This document shows, one piece after another, positions 44,940-57,091 of a DNA stretch of 64,000 bases. Under the pieces are notes generated by a model, which did no database searches, was not told the DNA's origin, and saw only the letters and a list, made by a program, of their open reading frames with translations. Made by a program: the position numbers and the translations under genes. Source of the DNA: Periplaneta americana (lineage: Eukaryota > Arthropoda > Insecta > Blattodea > Blattidae); the NCBI RefSeq assembly GCF_040183065.1, contig NC_091119.1, positions 199,605,043-199,669,042 on the forward strand, given 5' to 3'. Numbering within the stretch: position 1 is the first letter of the stretch; the number at the start of each line of letters is the position of its first letter.

Positions 44940-46448
44940 CCGTGGCACTACAGCCCGTGAAGGGCCTAGACCGACTAGCCGGCTGCTGGCCTCACGTCGA
45001 AGCAGAGGTGGACGATCACCCAACCAGAATGGAGGTAGCGTGTGGTTAGCACGACGATCCCCCCAGCCGTTATAGCTGGCTTTCGCAATCGGATTTCGCT
45101 ACCTATCGTAGCTCCCCAAGTACATCACAATGCTAGGTGGGCACCGGTCCCATACACTGGCCGAAATTTCATGAGAAAATTTCTTCCCCCATGAAGACTC
45201 GAACCAGCGCGCATTCCGTAACGCGAGTCCTAGGCAGGATGCCTTAGACCAGTGATGTCAAAGCAAGCGCATTTTTCTGACCTTGACGTCGTGCGCGGGC
45301 AGCAAGCGCTAAGTATGGAAAGAGGAAGGGTTGTGTATATCAATAAGCAACCTGTTGGATTAAGAAAACAGTGGTGCACAAACTTCAAACGCAACGTGAA
45401 ATTTTATGTCGTTATTTTTATTTGGCTTCTTTCTGTTTAATATTATCTATATATCTGTGAAACAAAAGTACTAACACTGATTTCTTAATATTGCAGTTGT
45501 GTTTTAAATCTTAATAGCATAATAGAGAGTTAAGAAGGAATATTCACTTAAATTCCATAGTAGTATAATATTATACTGTATTAAGTGGATGAAACACATC
45601 ATTCATAAAGAAAGTGATATTCCAAAGAAAGACATTGAGTATGACATGATAAGTTGGAATTTATATTGATGGTACCTTTAGCCTTACAAAAGTAATCAAT
45701 AAACTAATCAAAACAATATTACAGTACAAAGCAAAGTTACCTAGGTGCTGTATATGTTTTAAGTGTAACTAATATTACATAACAAAACTCTTAACGCATT
45801 ATGCTTTTAAGGTGATATTTGTGAGCAACTTCCTATCATCAGAATATTAAATTATTTTCTCGAAATCTGCTGAAGCTATAGAGCTGACATTTTTACAACA
45901 CATGGGCACGTATCTTTCGCTTATGATGTAACAGCAGTTGCTTTGTTAATTAATTTCCTTACAAACAATTTCCATGCGAATATTTTCAAAATTTTCAATA
46001 CACTATCTTCAGTAATACGTATATACGGTATATTAGATTTACGAAAACATTCTGTAAGGCTACTAAATAAATAGGCCTATACCTGAAAATTTCACTTTTC
46101 TATACGAAAAGGTGAGAAAATATTTATTTTGAATAAAAAAATTAAACTTGTGAAAAATGAGCATTAAAATTAAAACTTACATTCTTATAATGCACTTATA
46201 CTTCTCAGACAAATCTAAAAATTAACATGGATACAGTTTTAATAAGTTCTCTTCCCTTTATCTATTGAATCAGTGCTGGCCATCCCTGAATATAGCTCGA
46301 CCAAGCGGCATATATCACCTCTTTCGTCTGTCTCTTTCCTTTCCGCTGTAAAGCGCTCAGGCTCTCCTGGGCTCTAAAGCGCGCGCTTGAACCTGTGGGC
46401 ATCAATTGACATACCTGCCTTAGACCATGACACCACGGTGCGGGACAA
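44904..46448 (-). mobile_element. tRNA-derived SINE (family 1), copy 2, split by a hAT element
   Basis: Same sequence as the SINE at 9923-10271 (B box GGTTCGAGTC near 45200 on the minus strand, body GCCGGCTAGTCGG, ATT tail at 44904-44940). Its tRNA head is cut at 45249 and resumes at 46418 (CCTTAGACCATGACACCACG). Flanking duplication GTATTAATAT at 44894-44903 and 46449-46458. Confidence 0.88.
45250..46417. mobile_element. Non-autonomous hAT element (1168 bp) inside the SINE
   Basis: Eight-bp duplication CCTTAGAC at 45242-45249 and 46418-46425. Inverted ends are CAGTGATGTCAA and CAGGTATGTCAA. Subterminal AGCAAGCGC/AAAGCGCGCGC words occur on both sides. An 8-bp duplication with CAG...CTG ends defines hAT. 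The AT-rich interior has no transposase. Confidence 0.9.
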
Positions 46449-46458
46449 GTATTAATAT

Positions 46459-46860
46459 GTTAGCACAACATTTTATGCTATAACATTACGACAATGCTGT
46501 CAGAGTTCAGCATAAAATGAATTTCACACCAGATGCAATGAAGGCCACTGCCAGCTAGATCAGGTGACGTCCAATATTGCTGAAGTGCAAGTACAACGTC
46601 TGCAGAAGGCGATCTCGTCATCGGAATGCTGAGGCGAAACTTCCGGATGCAACACGATGTCATCACTATCTCCAATTCCAGGATGAAGAGAAGAAAGAAA
46701 TGTCTTCGAATGTTTAAATTTCCGGGAGCGTCCATTTTCAAGAACAATTGATGACGTGATGCGGTAACACACATCCGATCAAGCCAGGAGTCTGATGGCA
46801 TTGAGCGCTTATGTAGCGTCTACAGGCATCTGGGACAGTCAGTGCAGCCAAACTGTGATC
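46459..46860. other. Spacer between two SINEs
   Basis: Overlapping minus-strand frames of 107 and 70 codons (46478-46801, 46560-46772) have no recognisable domain. Composition is closer to 45% G+C than its surroundings, so an old coding remnant is possible but unsupported. Confidence 0.3.
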
Positions 46861-47120
46861 TTTTTTTAATTTTATTAGGTTATTTTACGACGCTGTATCA
46901 ACATCTCTGGTTATTTAGCGTCTGAATGAAATGAAGGTGGTAATGCCGGTGAAATGAGTCCGGTGTCCAGCACCGAAAGTTACCCAGCATTTGCTCGTGT
47001 TGGGTTGAGGGAAAACCCCGGAAAAAACCTCAACCAGGTAACTTGCCCCGACCGGGATTCGAACCCGGGCCACCTGGTTTCGTGGCCAGACGCGCTGACT
47101 GTTAGTCCACAGGTGTGCAC
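46861..47120 (-). mobile_element. tRNA-derived SINE (family 3), full length
   Basis: The minus-strand head contains the B box GGGTTCGAATCCC (47058-47070) after CAGCGCGTCTGGCCACGAAA. The body has GGGTTTTCCCTCAACCC and TGCTGGGTAACTTTCGG, and the 3' end GATGTTGATACAGCGTCGTA with an A/T tail. CTGTGATC is duplicated at 46853-46860 and 47121-47128. It shows the complete length (~260 bp) of the truncated copy at 24.9 kb. Confidence 0.88.
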
Positions 47121-47138
47121 CTGTGATCCTCATATGCA

Positions 47139-47831
47139 TGTAATGTAATGTATGTATGTATGTATTTATTTATTCACACTGCAATGGGTATATACCCGGT
47201 GGCAGTGGTAACTAATTACTGTACACTCAATAATGACAATAATAAACACAATTAATAATAATACTAATAATTAATACTAACAATAATTAATAATAATAAT
47301 AATCATAATCATAATAACAGGGAATATCCTAAATTAAATGAAGCACGATCACTTAAAATAACATTTAAAGTAAATCAAATTTGTATCTTAACCCTAAGTT
47401 CGAACTAAAATCCACGAGTATGATATGTTCATACCTGCACAAGTACCTTTCAGCACTACACTCATTTCGCTGACAATTCACTCACTGCACTGGAACTACG
47501 ACACATTTCACGGATTCTATCCTGATTTCACTAACCCTTAAAAAACATTTCACTGTTCAAATACTTTGCACTGCCACTACAAACTATAAAGCTTCAGGAA
47601 CACATTTCACTTACACAACACACTTCACTTACACAACACACTTCACTGACACAACATACTTCTTCACTCATACAACACTTCAATAACAAAATATCAATTA
47701 CACCCTTTAAATACTGTGTATAATTACCGTCTATTAGTAAAGTCCTTAAGCCTATTTTTTAATACTTTTTGGTTGTTGGTAAAGCCTTTAGTAGGTCTGC
47801 AGGTAAAGCATTCCAGTCCCTGATAGTACGT
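47139..47831 (-). mobile_element. jockey-type LINE 3' part with ATGT tail, copy 2
   Basis: Same 3' UTR as 30615-31460. Coding residue is limited to TIRDWNALPADLLKALPTTK and, after a frameshift, VLKNRLKDFTNRR. Both its 3' tail (TGTATGTATGTATTTA at 47149-47170) and its 5' side (47832 on) are ATGT-type repeats. Confidence 0.72.
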
Positions 47832-47905
47832 AGTATGTATGTATGTATGTATGTATGTATGTATGTATGTATGTATGTATGTATGTACTGTATGTATGTA
47901 GTCTG
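47832..47905. repeat. TATG microsatellite
   Basis: About 17 TATG units with one interruption (ACTG). Confidence 0.95.
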
Positions 47906-49342
47906 GCTGAGCGATCAAAATTGTATTAAACTTTTTTGTTTGAAATATCTAAAAAGAAAATAATTAGCAGAAATGAAATTACATTGTATACAGTTTACTC
48001 TGTATATTATGTATTATGTGCGAGATCGTGCGTATTTGCTTGGTTTCCGCACAAAACCAATCCGCGGAAAGTCTAAAATTCCACATTCAGTATTCCCAAC
48101 CTAACACACATAACAATTTCCCTCTTCTTACCGCTTAAGTGACATATTGATTTTACTGCTTTAGGCTTTTAACATATTATTTTTAGAGACGTTCAATATA
48201 GTAATAATTATAAATTGGAAACTTACCACTGCAATTTCACCTAAATTGCAATGTTAATTATTGTTTTTAAATATTTGCAAAAATTAAGTAAACTCCACAA
48301 CTCCACTAAAGTTACTGCATTCGTGATGCAAGTAACATTAAGGAAGCCGTGAAAAAATCAACAAGATTCCAGACTCATCATAGCGTAGACTGGGGGGGGG
48401 AAGACAGACGTATATCATGGCCTGCTGGAGTATAGTAAACTTAGAAAACATTTTAAAGCAACAATGTTGAAGATAGATATTTTTGTTTTGCAAATTTGCC
48501 GTCATTGACCAGAAACCAAGATGGAGATTTCATTGCAACTAATTAGAAATTCCTCTTTCAGGTATGTAATAAACGATCTTCGCACAAAATAATGTACGAT
48601 ACACGAGCGGTATGTTTTCTTTCAATTCTCGGAAATTAAAAAAGCTCAACTACGTTTCGCCTTTTCAAACTTTTCTTCGAACATGAAAACTTCAACGTAC
48701 CGCTCTTGTAACGCATATTACTATTATGTACTCTTGATTACACAACTTTTAACACTATATCACTTCGGAATATGTATTATATGTATTATGTAACAGTTCA
48801 AGTTAATTAACTACAAAAGAAGAATCTTACGAATATTAATGCGATCAAGAACTAAATTTTTGCAAAAAAAACGTAAATATGTGTGCGTTCTAATGACACC
48901 GAGATTTTATTTCTGCACTCGATGTGGTCTCATATAATTAACTCTTCCAAGATTTCGTAAACAGCCACCAACTTCAAGAAGCATTGCACCCGAGGTGAGA
49001 GTTGTAAGCGGAAATGTAAATCTAGCGAAAAAGAAGTCTGAGAAATTAATTACGAGAAGGAAAAAGACATTAAGAAGTGCGGAAATACAGCCAGCCATCT
49101 GATATGAGCGGAGGCTTCTGCTAGGACCGGCCGAAGAAAGAGAAGAAATCAGATAAACCTGAGCAGCTTAGAACTTGACGCGGCTCCGGGGATGCAGATC
49201 GATTCCCGATAGGATAGAAAATAGCCTATAGTGCAAAGTTAAATGTCCCCCGTGCCGTATTCAAGAGCTCGCTTTATCCAGACGGGTGAGATATCCCTTC
49301 CGAATGAGGAAGGTAGATAAGTCTGTGATGTCACTACCGGGA
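47906..49342. other. Unannotated 1.4 kb; probable unidentified interspersed repeat
   Basis: A block at ~48005-48560 (CGTGCGTATTTGCTTGGTTT to CATTGACCAGAAACC) reads like a repeat I have met in cockroach sequence, but I cannot name it. At ~48598-48725, ACACGAGCGGTATGTTTTC is mirrored by CAACGTACCGCTCTTGTAA, a long hairpin. 48900-49340 is featureless apart from a degenerate start of the 100-bp satellite. Confidence 0.3.
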
Positions 49343-52258
49343 GGAACAATTTTGTTTTTGAGTCATTAAATGAAAGAAACTTCATGGTCATACTACGTCC
49401 TCATGAAAGAATGCTTAGGCTATGTTATTGATTTTCACCTAAAACCAATTTTGTCTTTGAGTCATTAAATGAAAGAAACTTCATGGTCATACGTACGTCC
49501 TCATGAAAGAATGATAGGCTATGTTATTGATTTCCACCTAAAACCAATTTTGTCTTTGAGTCATTAAATGAAAGAAACTTCATGGTCATACGTACGTCCT
49601 CATGAAAGAATGATAGGCTATGTTATTGATTTCCACCTAAAACCAATTTTGTCTTTGAGTCATTAAATGAAAGAAACTTCATGGTCATACGTACGTCCTC
49701 ATGAAAGAATGCTTAGGCTATGTTATTGATTTTCACCTAAAACCAATTTTGTCTTTGAGTCATTAAATGAAAGAAACTTCATGGTCATACGTACGTCCTC
49801 ATGAAAGAATGCTTAGGCTATGTTATTGATTTTCACCTAAAACCAATTTTGTCTTTGAGTCATTAAATGAAAGAAACTTCATGGTCATACGTACGTCCTC
49901 ATGAAAGAAAGCTTAGGCTATGTTATTGATTTTCACCTAAAACCAATTTTGTCTTTGAGTCATTAAATGAAAGAAACTTCATGGTCATGCGTACGTCCTC
50001 ATGAAAGAAAGCTTAGGCTATGTTATTGATTTTCACCTAAAACCAATTTTGTCTTTGAGTCATTAAATGAAAGAAACTTCATGGTCATACGTACGTCCTC
50101 ATGAAAGAAAGCTTAGGCTCTGTTATTGATTTTCACCTAAAACCAATTTTGTCTTTGAGTCATTAAATGAAAGAAACTTCATGGTCATACGTACGTCCTC
50201 ATGAAAGAAAGCTTAGGCTATGTTATTGATTTTCACCTAAAACCAATTTTGTCTTTGAGTCATTAAATGAAAGAAACTTCATGGTCATGCGTACGTCCTC
50301 ATGAAAGAATGCTTAGGCTATGTTATTGATTTTCACCTAAAACCAATTTTGTCTTTGAGTCATTAAATGAAAGAAACTTCATGGTCATACGTACGTCCTC
50401 ATGAAAGAATGCTTAGGCTATGTTATTGATTTTCACCTAAAACCAATTTTGTCTTTGAGTCATTAAATGAAAGAAACTTCATGGTCATGCGTACGTCCTC
50501 ATGAAAGAATGCTTAGGCTATGTTATTGATTTTCACCTAAAACCAATTTTGTCTTTGAGTCATTAAATGAAAGAAACTTCATGGTCATGCGTACGTCCTC
50601 ATGAAAGAATGCTTAGGCTATGTTATTGATTTTCACCTAAAACCAATTTTGTCTTTGAGTCATTAAATGAAAGAAACTTCATGGTCATGCGTACGTCCTC
50701 ATGAAAGAATGCTTAGGCTATGTTATTGATTTCCACCTAAAACCAATTTTGTCTTTGAGTCATTAAATGAAAGAAACTTCATGGTCATGCGTACGTCCTC
50801 ATGAAAGAATGCTTAGGCTATGTTATTGATTTTCACCTAAAACCAATTTTGTCTTTGAGTCATTAAATGAAAGAAACTTCATGGTCATACGTACGTCCTC
50901 ATGAAAGAAAGCTTAGGCTATGTTATTGATTTTCACCTAAAACCAATTTTGTCTTTGAGTCATTAAATGAAAGAAACTTCATGGTCATACGTACGTCCTC
51001 ATGAAAGAAAGCTTAGGCTCTGTTATTGATTTTCACCTAAAACCAATTTTGTCTTTGAGTCATTAAATGAAAGAAACTTCATGGTCATACGTACGTCCTC
51101 ATGAAAGAAAGCTTAGGCTATGTTATTGATTTTCACCTAAAACCAATTTTGTCTTTGAGTCATTAAATGAAAGAAACTTCATGGTCATACGTACGTCCTC
51201 ATGAAAGAATGCTTAGGCTATGTTATTGATTTTCACCTAAAACCAATTTTGTCTTTGAGTCATTAAATGAAAGAAACTTCATGGTCATGCGTACGTCCTC
51301 ATGAAAGAATGCTTAGGCTATGTTATTGATTTTCACCTAAAACCAATTTTGTCTTTGAGTCATTAAATGAAAGAAACTTCATGGTCATGCGTACGTCCTC
51401 ATGAAAGAATGCTTAGGCTATGTTATTGATTTTCACCTAAAACCAATTTTGTCTTTGAGTCATTAAATGAAAGAAACTTCATGGTCATGCGTACGTCCTC
51501 ATGAAAGAATGCTTAGGCTATGTTATTGATTTCCACCTAAAACCAATTTTGTCTTTGAGTCATTAAATGAAAGAAACTTCATGGTCATGCGTACGTCCTC
51601 ATGAAAGAATGCTTAGGCTATGTTATTGATTTTCACCTAAAACCAATTTTGTCTTTGAGTCATTAAATGAAAGAAACTTCATGGTCATGCGTACGTCCTC
51701 ATGAAAGAATGCTTAGGCTATGTTATTGATTTTCACCTAAAACCAATTTTGTCTTTGAGTCATTAAACGAAAGAAACTTCATGGTCATACGTACGTCCTC
51801 ATGAAAGAATCCTTAGGCTATGTTATTGATTTCCACCTAAAACCAATTTTGTCTTTGAGTCATTAAATGAAAGAATCTTCATGGTCATGCGTACGTCCTC
51901 ATGAAAGAATACTTAGGCTATGTTATTGATTTCCACCTAAAACCAATTTTGTCTTTGAGTCATTAAATGAAAGAAACTTCATGGTCATGCGTACGTCCTC
52001 ATGAAAGAATGCTTAGGCTATGTTATTGATTTTCACCTAAAACCAATTTTGTCTTTGAGTCATTAAATGAAAGAAACTTCATGGTCATACGTACGTCCTC
52101 ATGAAAGAAAGCTTAGGCTATGTTATTGATTTTCACCTAAAACCAATTTTGTCTTTGAGTCATTAAATGAAAGAAACTTCATGGTCATGCGTACGTCCTC
52201 ATGAAAGAATGCTTAGGCTATGTTATTGATTTTCACCTAAAACAAATTTTGTTTTTGA
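49343..52258. repeat. 100-bp satellite, ~29 head-to-tail copies
   Basis: Exact 100-bp period from 49641 on (first units 98-99 bp): AACCAATTTTGTCTTTGAGT, CATTAAATGAAAGAAACTTC, ATGGTCAT(A/G)CGTACGTCCTC, ATGAAAGAATGCTTAGGCTA, TGTTATTGATTTTCACCTAA. Only a few positions vary (CATAC/CATGC, GAATGC/GAAAGC, GGCTA/GGCTC, TTTC/TTCC). Each unit has the near-palindrome TTCATG...ACGTACGT...CATGAA. No frame runs through it. The ends are abrupt: the last unit changes at AACAAATTTTGTTTTTGAAT. Confidence 0.97.
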
Positions 52259-52497
52259 ATCATTAAGTTAACACTAGATCAAACGTAAAGAAATATTCAC
52301 ATGATACTCGTAAATGGATATTACTTTTATGGATTTCCATCTAAAATAAATTTTATCTTCTAGTACTTAAATTAACAAAACTTCTACATCTTACATAAAC
52401 ATCTTGTTTGAAAATTTTAAGTCTCGGTGAACGAGCGGCAAACTTACCATCAGGCGGTGCTGTCTAGCACTCTCGTGGTGTATATTTTTGCCTATAA

Positions 52498-53382
52498 AGG
52501 CTGGTTCACAATAAACCGGGAACGAGAACCAGAATGAAAACGAGAAGCAGAGGACGTGAATATGAAAATGTTTGATTCACAATAAACCGAGAACGTAGAC
52601 GACTATGCATATCGATATGCATGTCAAACGATATGTAAAGTCGATATTACGCATTCTGATGTTATTTGCGTATAATTGACCAATGGCGTTCTCTCATGAG
52701 TACAAGGCAGCCAACATAAACACAGATGAACCAACTTCGAAATTTCAACTGAAACATTTCATTAGGTACGGTACTATAAATATGCCCATGCATCTTTATT
52801 ATCACAACCTATTTTAAGTCTACCATAACGTAAAATAATTAGAGAAGAAACATTTGTAATAGAACAAAAATGAACACAACAGTAGTTGTTGAATTGAAGC
52901 ATGAATATGTAGTGTGTAATACAACCAATACAGTAATAAAATATGATTCACTTACGATCGGTGTTCAGAGATGCAGATATTGAAAACCACGTATTCTCCT
53001 TCATTTTCTCATCTTTATACGAGGCGCGCCGCTTATCGTAAACGTGAGGATTTTCCTCAACACTCAATATTAGAATCTCATCAAATAAAACTTGCTCCAT
53101 GATGCACAGCACAGAACAAAATAATGCATAGGTTATGTCACGGTCTTCTTGCTACAAAATATACGACGACAAAATAGCTTTTAGATGGCAATATAATGAA
53201 TCTAGTGGGCTGTGATCGGAAACGTGAACGCCAAAGTTGAAACTTGGCCAACTCTCCGTTCCCGATCCCGGGCTCCGGCAAGCTTTTCGTTAATTGTGAA
53301 TGCTTACATTTAAATGTACACATTTTAACAATTTTATCGTTTTCGTTCCGATTCTCGTTTCCGGTTTATTGTGAACCAGCCT
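52498..53382. mobile_element. Non-autonomous PIF/Harbinger-like element
   Basis: TAA flanks both ends (52495-52497, 53383-53385). The ends AGGCTGGTTCACAATAAACC are exact inverses and the similarity continues to about 46 bp (GAACGAGAA... ACGAG). A 3-bp TWA-type duplication is typical of PIF/Harbinger, but no transposase or Myb-like frame is present, so the superfamily is an inference. Confidence 0.72.
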
Positions 53383-53385
53383 TAA

Positions 53386-54240
53386 CTCGGAAAAGTATTA
53401 GAGATATTTGGAAAATTATTTCCAAGACAAAATGGAGAAATTCTATACCGGTACTTTAGAATTTGGACAAAACAGACCAGTTAAACTGGATGTCTCCCTT
53501 TAAATGTGTTTTACGACAAAAGAAGAAAATCCAAGAAACTGTAGCTAGCAGGCAGATTTTAATTAGGCTATAGCAGTATTAATTACATCAGTTCTCAGGG
53601 ACATTAGCCGAGGGCCGCTTTCAGGGACCGGGCTGGTGCTTTAGTCCACGTATTCAATACAGAGTTGAGAATAAGTTACAGTACAACTGTTACACACACA
53701 CTTCAGCATCCTTGTAAATAAGGTTTCATTGCACTGAATATAACACACGTTCCCATTAGCAACGGACTGCGAATTGCCCTGACATCTAGTGTGCAGTGCA
53801 TTAAATGTCCCGTGCTGGATGATGATGGCCTGAATTTATTTCAATAGCTGCACTCGTTGGATATTACGTGATTATGGCTGGCTCACAATGAGCTTCCATA
53901 TTTGTATACGGAATTGCCGGCTGAATGCTGGTCTGACTTGATAATAATGTGCATGCAGTTCTGCTAAAATTGCGTGGAATTGACTCAGCATGTAATTTCA
54001 CTCAACGCTGCTTTCGGAATTAACCTACTTGGTAACACAAGCATCCTGCAGGCTGCACTACAAATGGATTAATGGACCGAAAGTCACAGATTTACGGTTT
54101 CTCACGCCACATCTCTTACAAGCCGCTTCCTGGAGACTACAGAAACTCTTATTACTGACTAAAATACGCACAAGCGAGACTACGACATGCATGGGTTGAC
54201 TGCAGTAGCAGTGGAGGAGTTAGTGAATGTGTCTGTAAGA
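53386..54240. other. Non-repetitive spacer
   Basis: Single-copy-looking sequence with fairly even composition at 53580-54200; no gene model can be built from it. Confidence 0.3.
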
Positions 54241-54245
54241 CCATA

Positions 54246-54768
54246 ACTTACTTACTTACTGGCTTTTAAGGAACCCGGAGGTTCATTGCCGCCCTCACAT
54301 AAGCCCACCATTGGTCCCTATCCTGAGCAAGATTAATCAAGTCTCTATCAGCATATCCCACCTCCCTCAAATCCATTTTAATATTATCTTCCCATCTACA
54401 TCTCGGCCTCCCCAAAGATCTTTTTCCCTCTGGCCTCCCAACTAACACTCTGTATGCATTTCTGGATTCGCCCATACGTGCTACATGCCCTGCCCATCTC
54501 AAACGTCTGGATTTAATGTTCCTAATTATGTCAGGTGAAGAATACAATGCGTGCAGTTCTGTGTTGTGTAACTTTCTCCATTCTTCTGTAACTACATCCC
54601 TCTTAGCTCCATATATTTTCCTAAGCACCTTATTCTCAAACACCCTTAACTTCTGTTCCTCTCACAAAGTGAGAGTCCAAGTTTCACAACCATACAGAAC
54701 AACCGGTAATATAACTGTTTTATAAATTTTAATTTTCAGATTTTTTGAAAGCAGACTGAATGACTAAG
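54246..54768 (-). pseudogene. LINE copy 5: reverse transcriptase C-terminus
   Basis: The minus-strand frame 54643-54266 reads FENKVLRKIYGAKRDVVTEE, SSPDIIRNIKSRRLRWAGHV, ARMGESRNAYRVLVGRPEGK and finally YVRAAMNLRVP with a stop. It is the cleanest C-terminus of the five copies. Upstream, KTVILPVVLYGCETWTLTL is readable before one stop, then truncation near 54768. The AGTA tail is at 54246-54260. No clear target duplication. Confidence 0.85.
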
Positions 54769-54781
54769 AAATCTATATATA

Positions 54782-56273
54782 CAGGGTGTTTAAAAAATAC
54801 GGGGCATAATTTCAGGTATGTATTTCCCACATGTAGACAATCAAAATAGTTCATTACAACATGTGTCCGGAAATGCTTTATTTCCGAGTTATGGCCTTCA
54901 CAACATTGAAATTCACCGGAACGTTTTTCTTTCCGCAGGTCGTTGCCGTCAAGGGAGACATTAAGAGGGCACTCTGACAGTTCATTCCGAGGCGAAGGTT
55001 ACATTCAGTGTTGTGTAGGCGTTAGACTGTGCGACATGTATTCAAATCAAGAGCTGGCAGAGATACACTTCATGTACGGTAAGGCGGACGGCAATGCTGC
55101 GCTGGCTCGTCGTTTGTACCAGGAGAGGTACCCACAGCGACAATGTCCAGATCGGATCGGAAGACATTTGTACGTCTCCATTACCGTCTGTGCGAGTATG
55201 GAAAAAAATTTAACTCTCCTGGTTTGGGAAGGGGACGACCAAGATCTACAACTCCAGAAGTACAGGAGGAGATTCTGGAGGCTGTGAACAAGACTTCTTC
55301 TATAAGCACACGAAGGGTAGCGTTGCAAGTCAATGTTCCTCATACGACTGTCTGGAGACTGCTGAAAGAGTATCAATTGTATCCTTATCATTTGAAACGT
55401 GTACAGGCCCTGTCACCAGCAGATTACCCTGCACGAGTTAGGTTCTGTCAGTGGTTCTTGCAGCAGTGTGGTGTAAATCCGAACTTTCCTGCCTTAGTAT
55501 TATTTACAGATGAAGTGCAGTTCACACGAGATGGCATAACAAATTTCCACAATCAGCATGTATGGGCGTATGAAAACCCACGTGCAACTGTTCCATCTCA
55601 TCACCAGGTGCGGTTCTCCCTCAACATGTGGGCCGGTATCATTGGTGATCGATTAGTTGGACCCATGTACTTGTAAACAGACTTACGGGGCAGGCGTACA
55701 CAAACTTCCTGGAAAACACCATACCTCATGTTTTAGAAGACACTCCACTGATCAATCTTGCATTCACTTCTTGCATGATGGCGCTCCTGCACACTTCAGT
55801 CGTACGGCTCGCCGGTACTTGGATCGAAGGTTTCCTGATCGATCGATGGATAGGTAGAGGTGGCCCAATTGCTTGGCCTCCACGCTCACCTGATCTGAAC
55901 CCTCTCGATTTCTACTTGTGGGGCCATTTAAAATCATGGATTATTCGTCTCCGGTACCTTATTTGGAATCCCTTCGGAATCGAATTGTGGCATGTTCTGA
56001 GGACATACGCAATACTGCTGGAGTTTGGGATCGTGTTCGCAGGTCAATGAGACATCGATGTGAGGTCTGTATTCAAGCAGGAGGTGGACATTTTGAACAT
56101 CTTCTGTAATGACAACGACCTGCGGAAAGAAAAACGTTCCGGTGAATTTCAATGTTGTGAAGGCCATAACTCGGAAATGGAGCATTTCCGGACACATGTT
56201 GTAATGAACTATTTTGATTGTCTACATGTGGGAAATACATACCTGAAATTATGCCCCGTATTTTTTAAACACC

Positions 56274-56276
<3 letters not shown>
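54782..56276 (+). mobile_element. IS630/mariner-type transposon with ~160-bp inverted repeats
   Basis: Ends CAGGGTGTTTAAAAAATACG are inverted at 56257-56276, with TA outside both (54780-54781, 56277-56278). The inverted repeats run about 160 bp (through GGAAATACATACCTGAAAT, CCGGACACATGTTG and GAAAGAAAAACGTTCCGG). They match with very few differences, so the ends are much better kept than the gene inside. Confidence 0.85.
55036..56109 (+). pseudogene. IS630-family transposase (DUF4817-type N-terminus), frameshifted
   Basis: Starts MYSNQELAEIHFMYGKADGN (55036), an N-terminal module I know as DUF4817, and continues ARRLYQERYPQRQCPDR. After a frameshift it runs KTFVRLHYRLCEYGKKFNSP, helix-turn-helix STRRVALQVNVPHTTVWRLL and FTDEVQFTRDGI (first catalytic D), open to 55674. 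Later pieces in other frames are HDGAPAHFSRTARRYLD (second D), RSPDLNPLDFYLWGHLK (third acidic position, D) and VWDRVRRSMRHRCEVCIQ to a stop at 56109. At least five frameshifts; two coincide with short tandem duplications (GATCGGATCGG at ~55151, GATCGATCGATGG at ~55838). Inactive. Confidence 0.85.
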
Positions 56277-56318
<42 letters not shown>

Positions 56319-56333
56319 GAGAGAGAGAGAGAA
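56277..56333. repeat. TA then GA dinucleotide tract
   Basis: About 19 TA units directly at the transposon's right TA target, followed by a short GA run. Confidence 0.95.
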
Positions 56334-57043
56334 TAAAAATGTACTATATGTAGTTTCTTAATTCGTGAATTTTCCCAGCTGCGAAGTGCAACTAGAGCCT
56401 GGAGTCTCTTCGATGAGATCACATCCAGGCACGGTTCTCGATGCTGACTTCTAAGAGGCTGGAAGGACTCCAGAGTCGCTCCAGTATTTATGACGTAAAT
56501 AAAAAAAATCTCTAGACCGTGCATTGTGATCGAACCAGCGGCATTCTCACTCAGACTGTCGCTTCCACCTGACGTGATGTTTTAAGAAGCAGAGATGTAA
56601 GTGACAGATGACTCCAAGTGGTTTAATGAACTAGACAGAAGATATGTCGCTGGTTAACAGAATAATTGTACTAAGTGACAGAATGTGGAAGTTAATACTT
56701 GAAATCCGGTAAAATGAAATAAAAATTAGGTTATGACATGTTTACGAAACCAAGTAGAAGAAGGTAACTACGATGTCGTCTATTTGGAAATACACGTTCT
56801 CTATATCCCTGATAGCGAAAACTCCGACGTAGACATGCCATTTGTGTGTGCCTTTCCGTCTGTGTACAGCGATTTCTTCTGAACCACTGATTTTTCACAT
56901 TTTGTTGATATTCATTACCTACGAGTCAATTTATCCGAGAATGATAGTATGGGTAGGGGTAATTTAGGTATAGTGGTGTAATTTAGGTATGAGTCACAAT
57001 TTATTGAATAGAACTTTACCTAATCTTTAAACATATGCCAATA
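56334..57043. other. Spacer; possible SINE at about 56390-56580
   Basis: The minus strand at 56520-56580 reads CGCTGGTTCGATCACAATG, a weak B-box match, with a body containing GACTCTGGAGTCCTTCCAG and GATGTGATCTCATCGAAGAG. Only one copy and no duplication, so I do not claim a SINE. The rest is featureless. Confidence 0.25.
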
Positions 57044-57045
57044 TC

Positions 57046-57091
<46 letters not shown>

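Noticed and set aside
46478..46801. 107-codon minus-strand frame as a gene
   Set aside because: Overlaps another frame in a different phase, no domain, no splice context; kept only as an unresolved spacer.
49343..52258. CRISPR-like repeat array
   Set aside because: Direct 100-bp units without unique spacers in an insect genome; it is satellite DNA.
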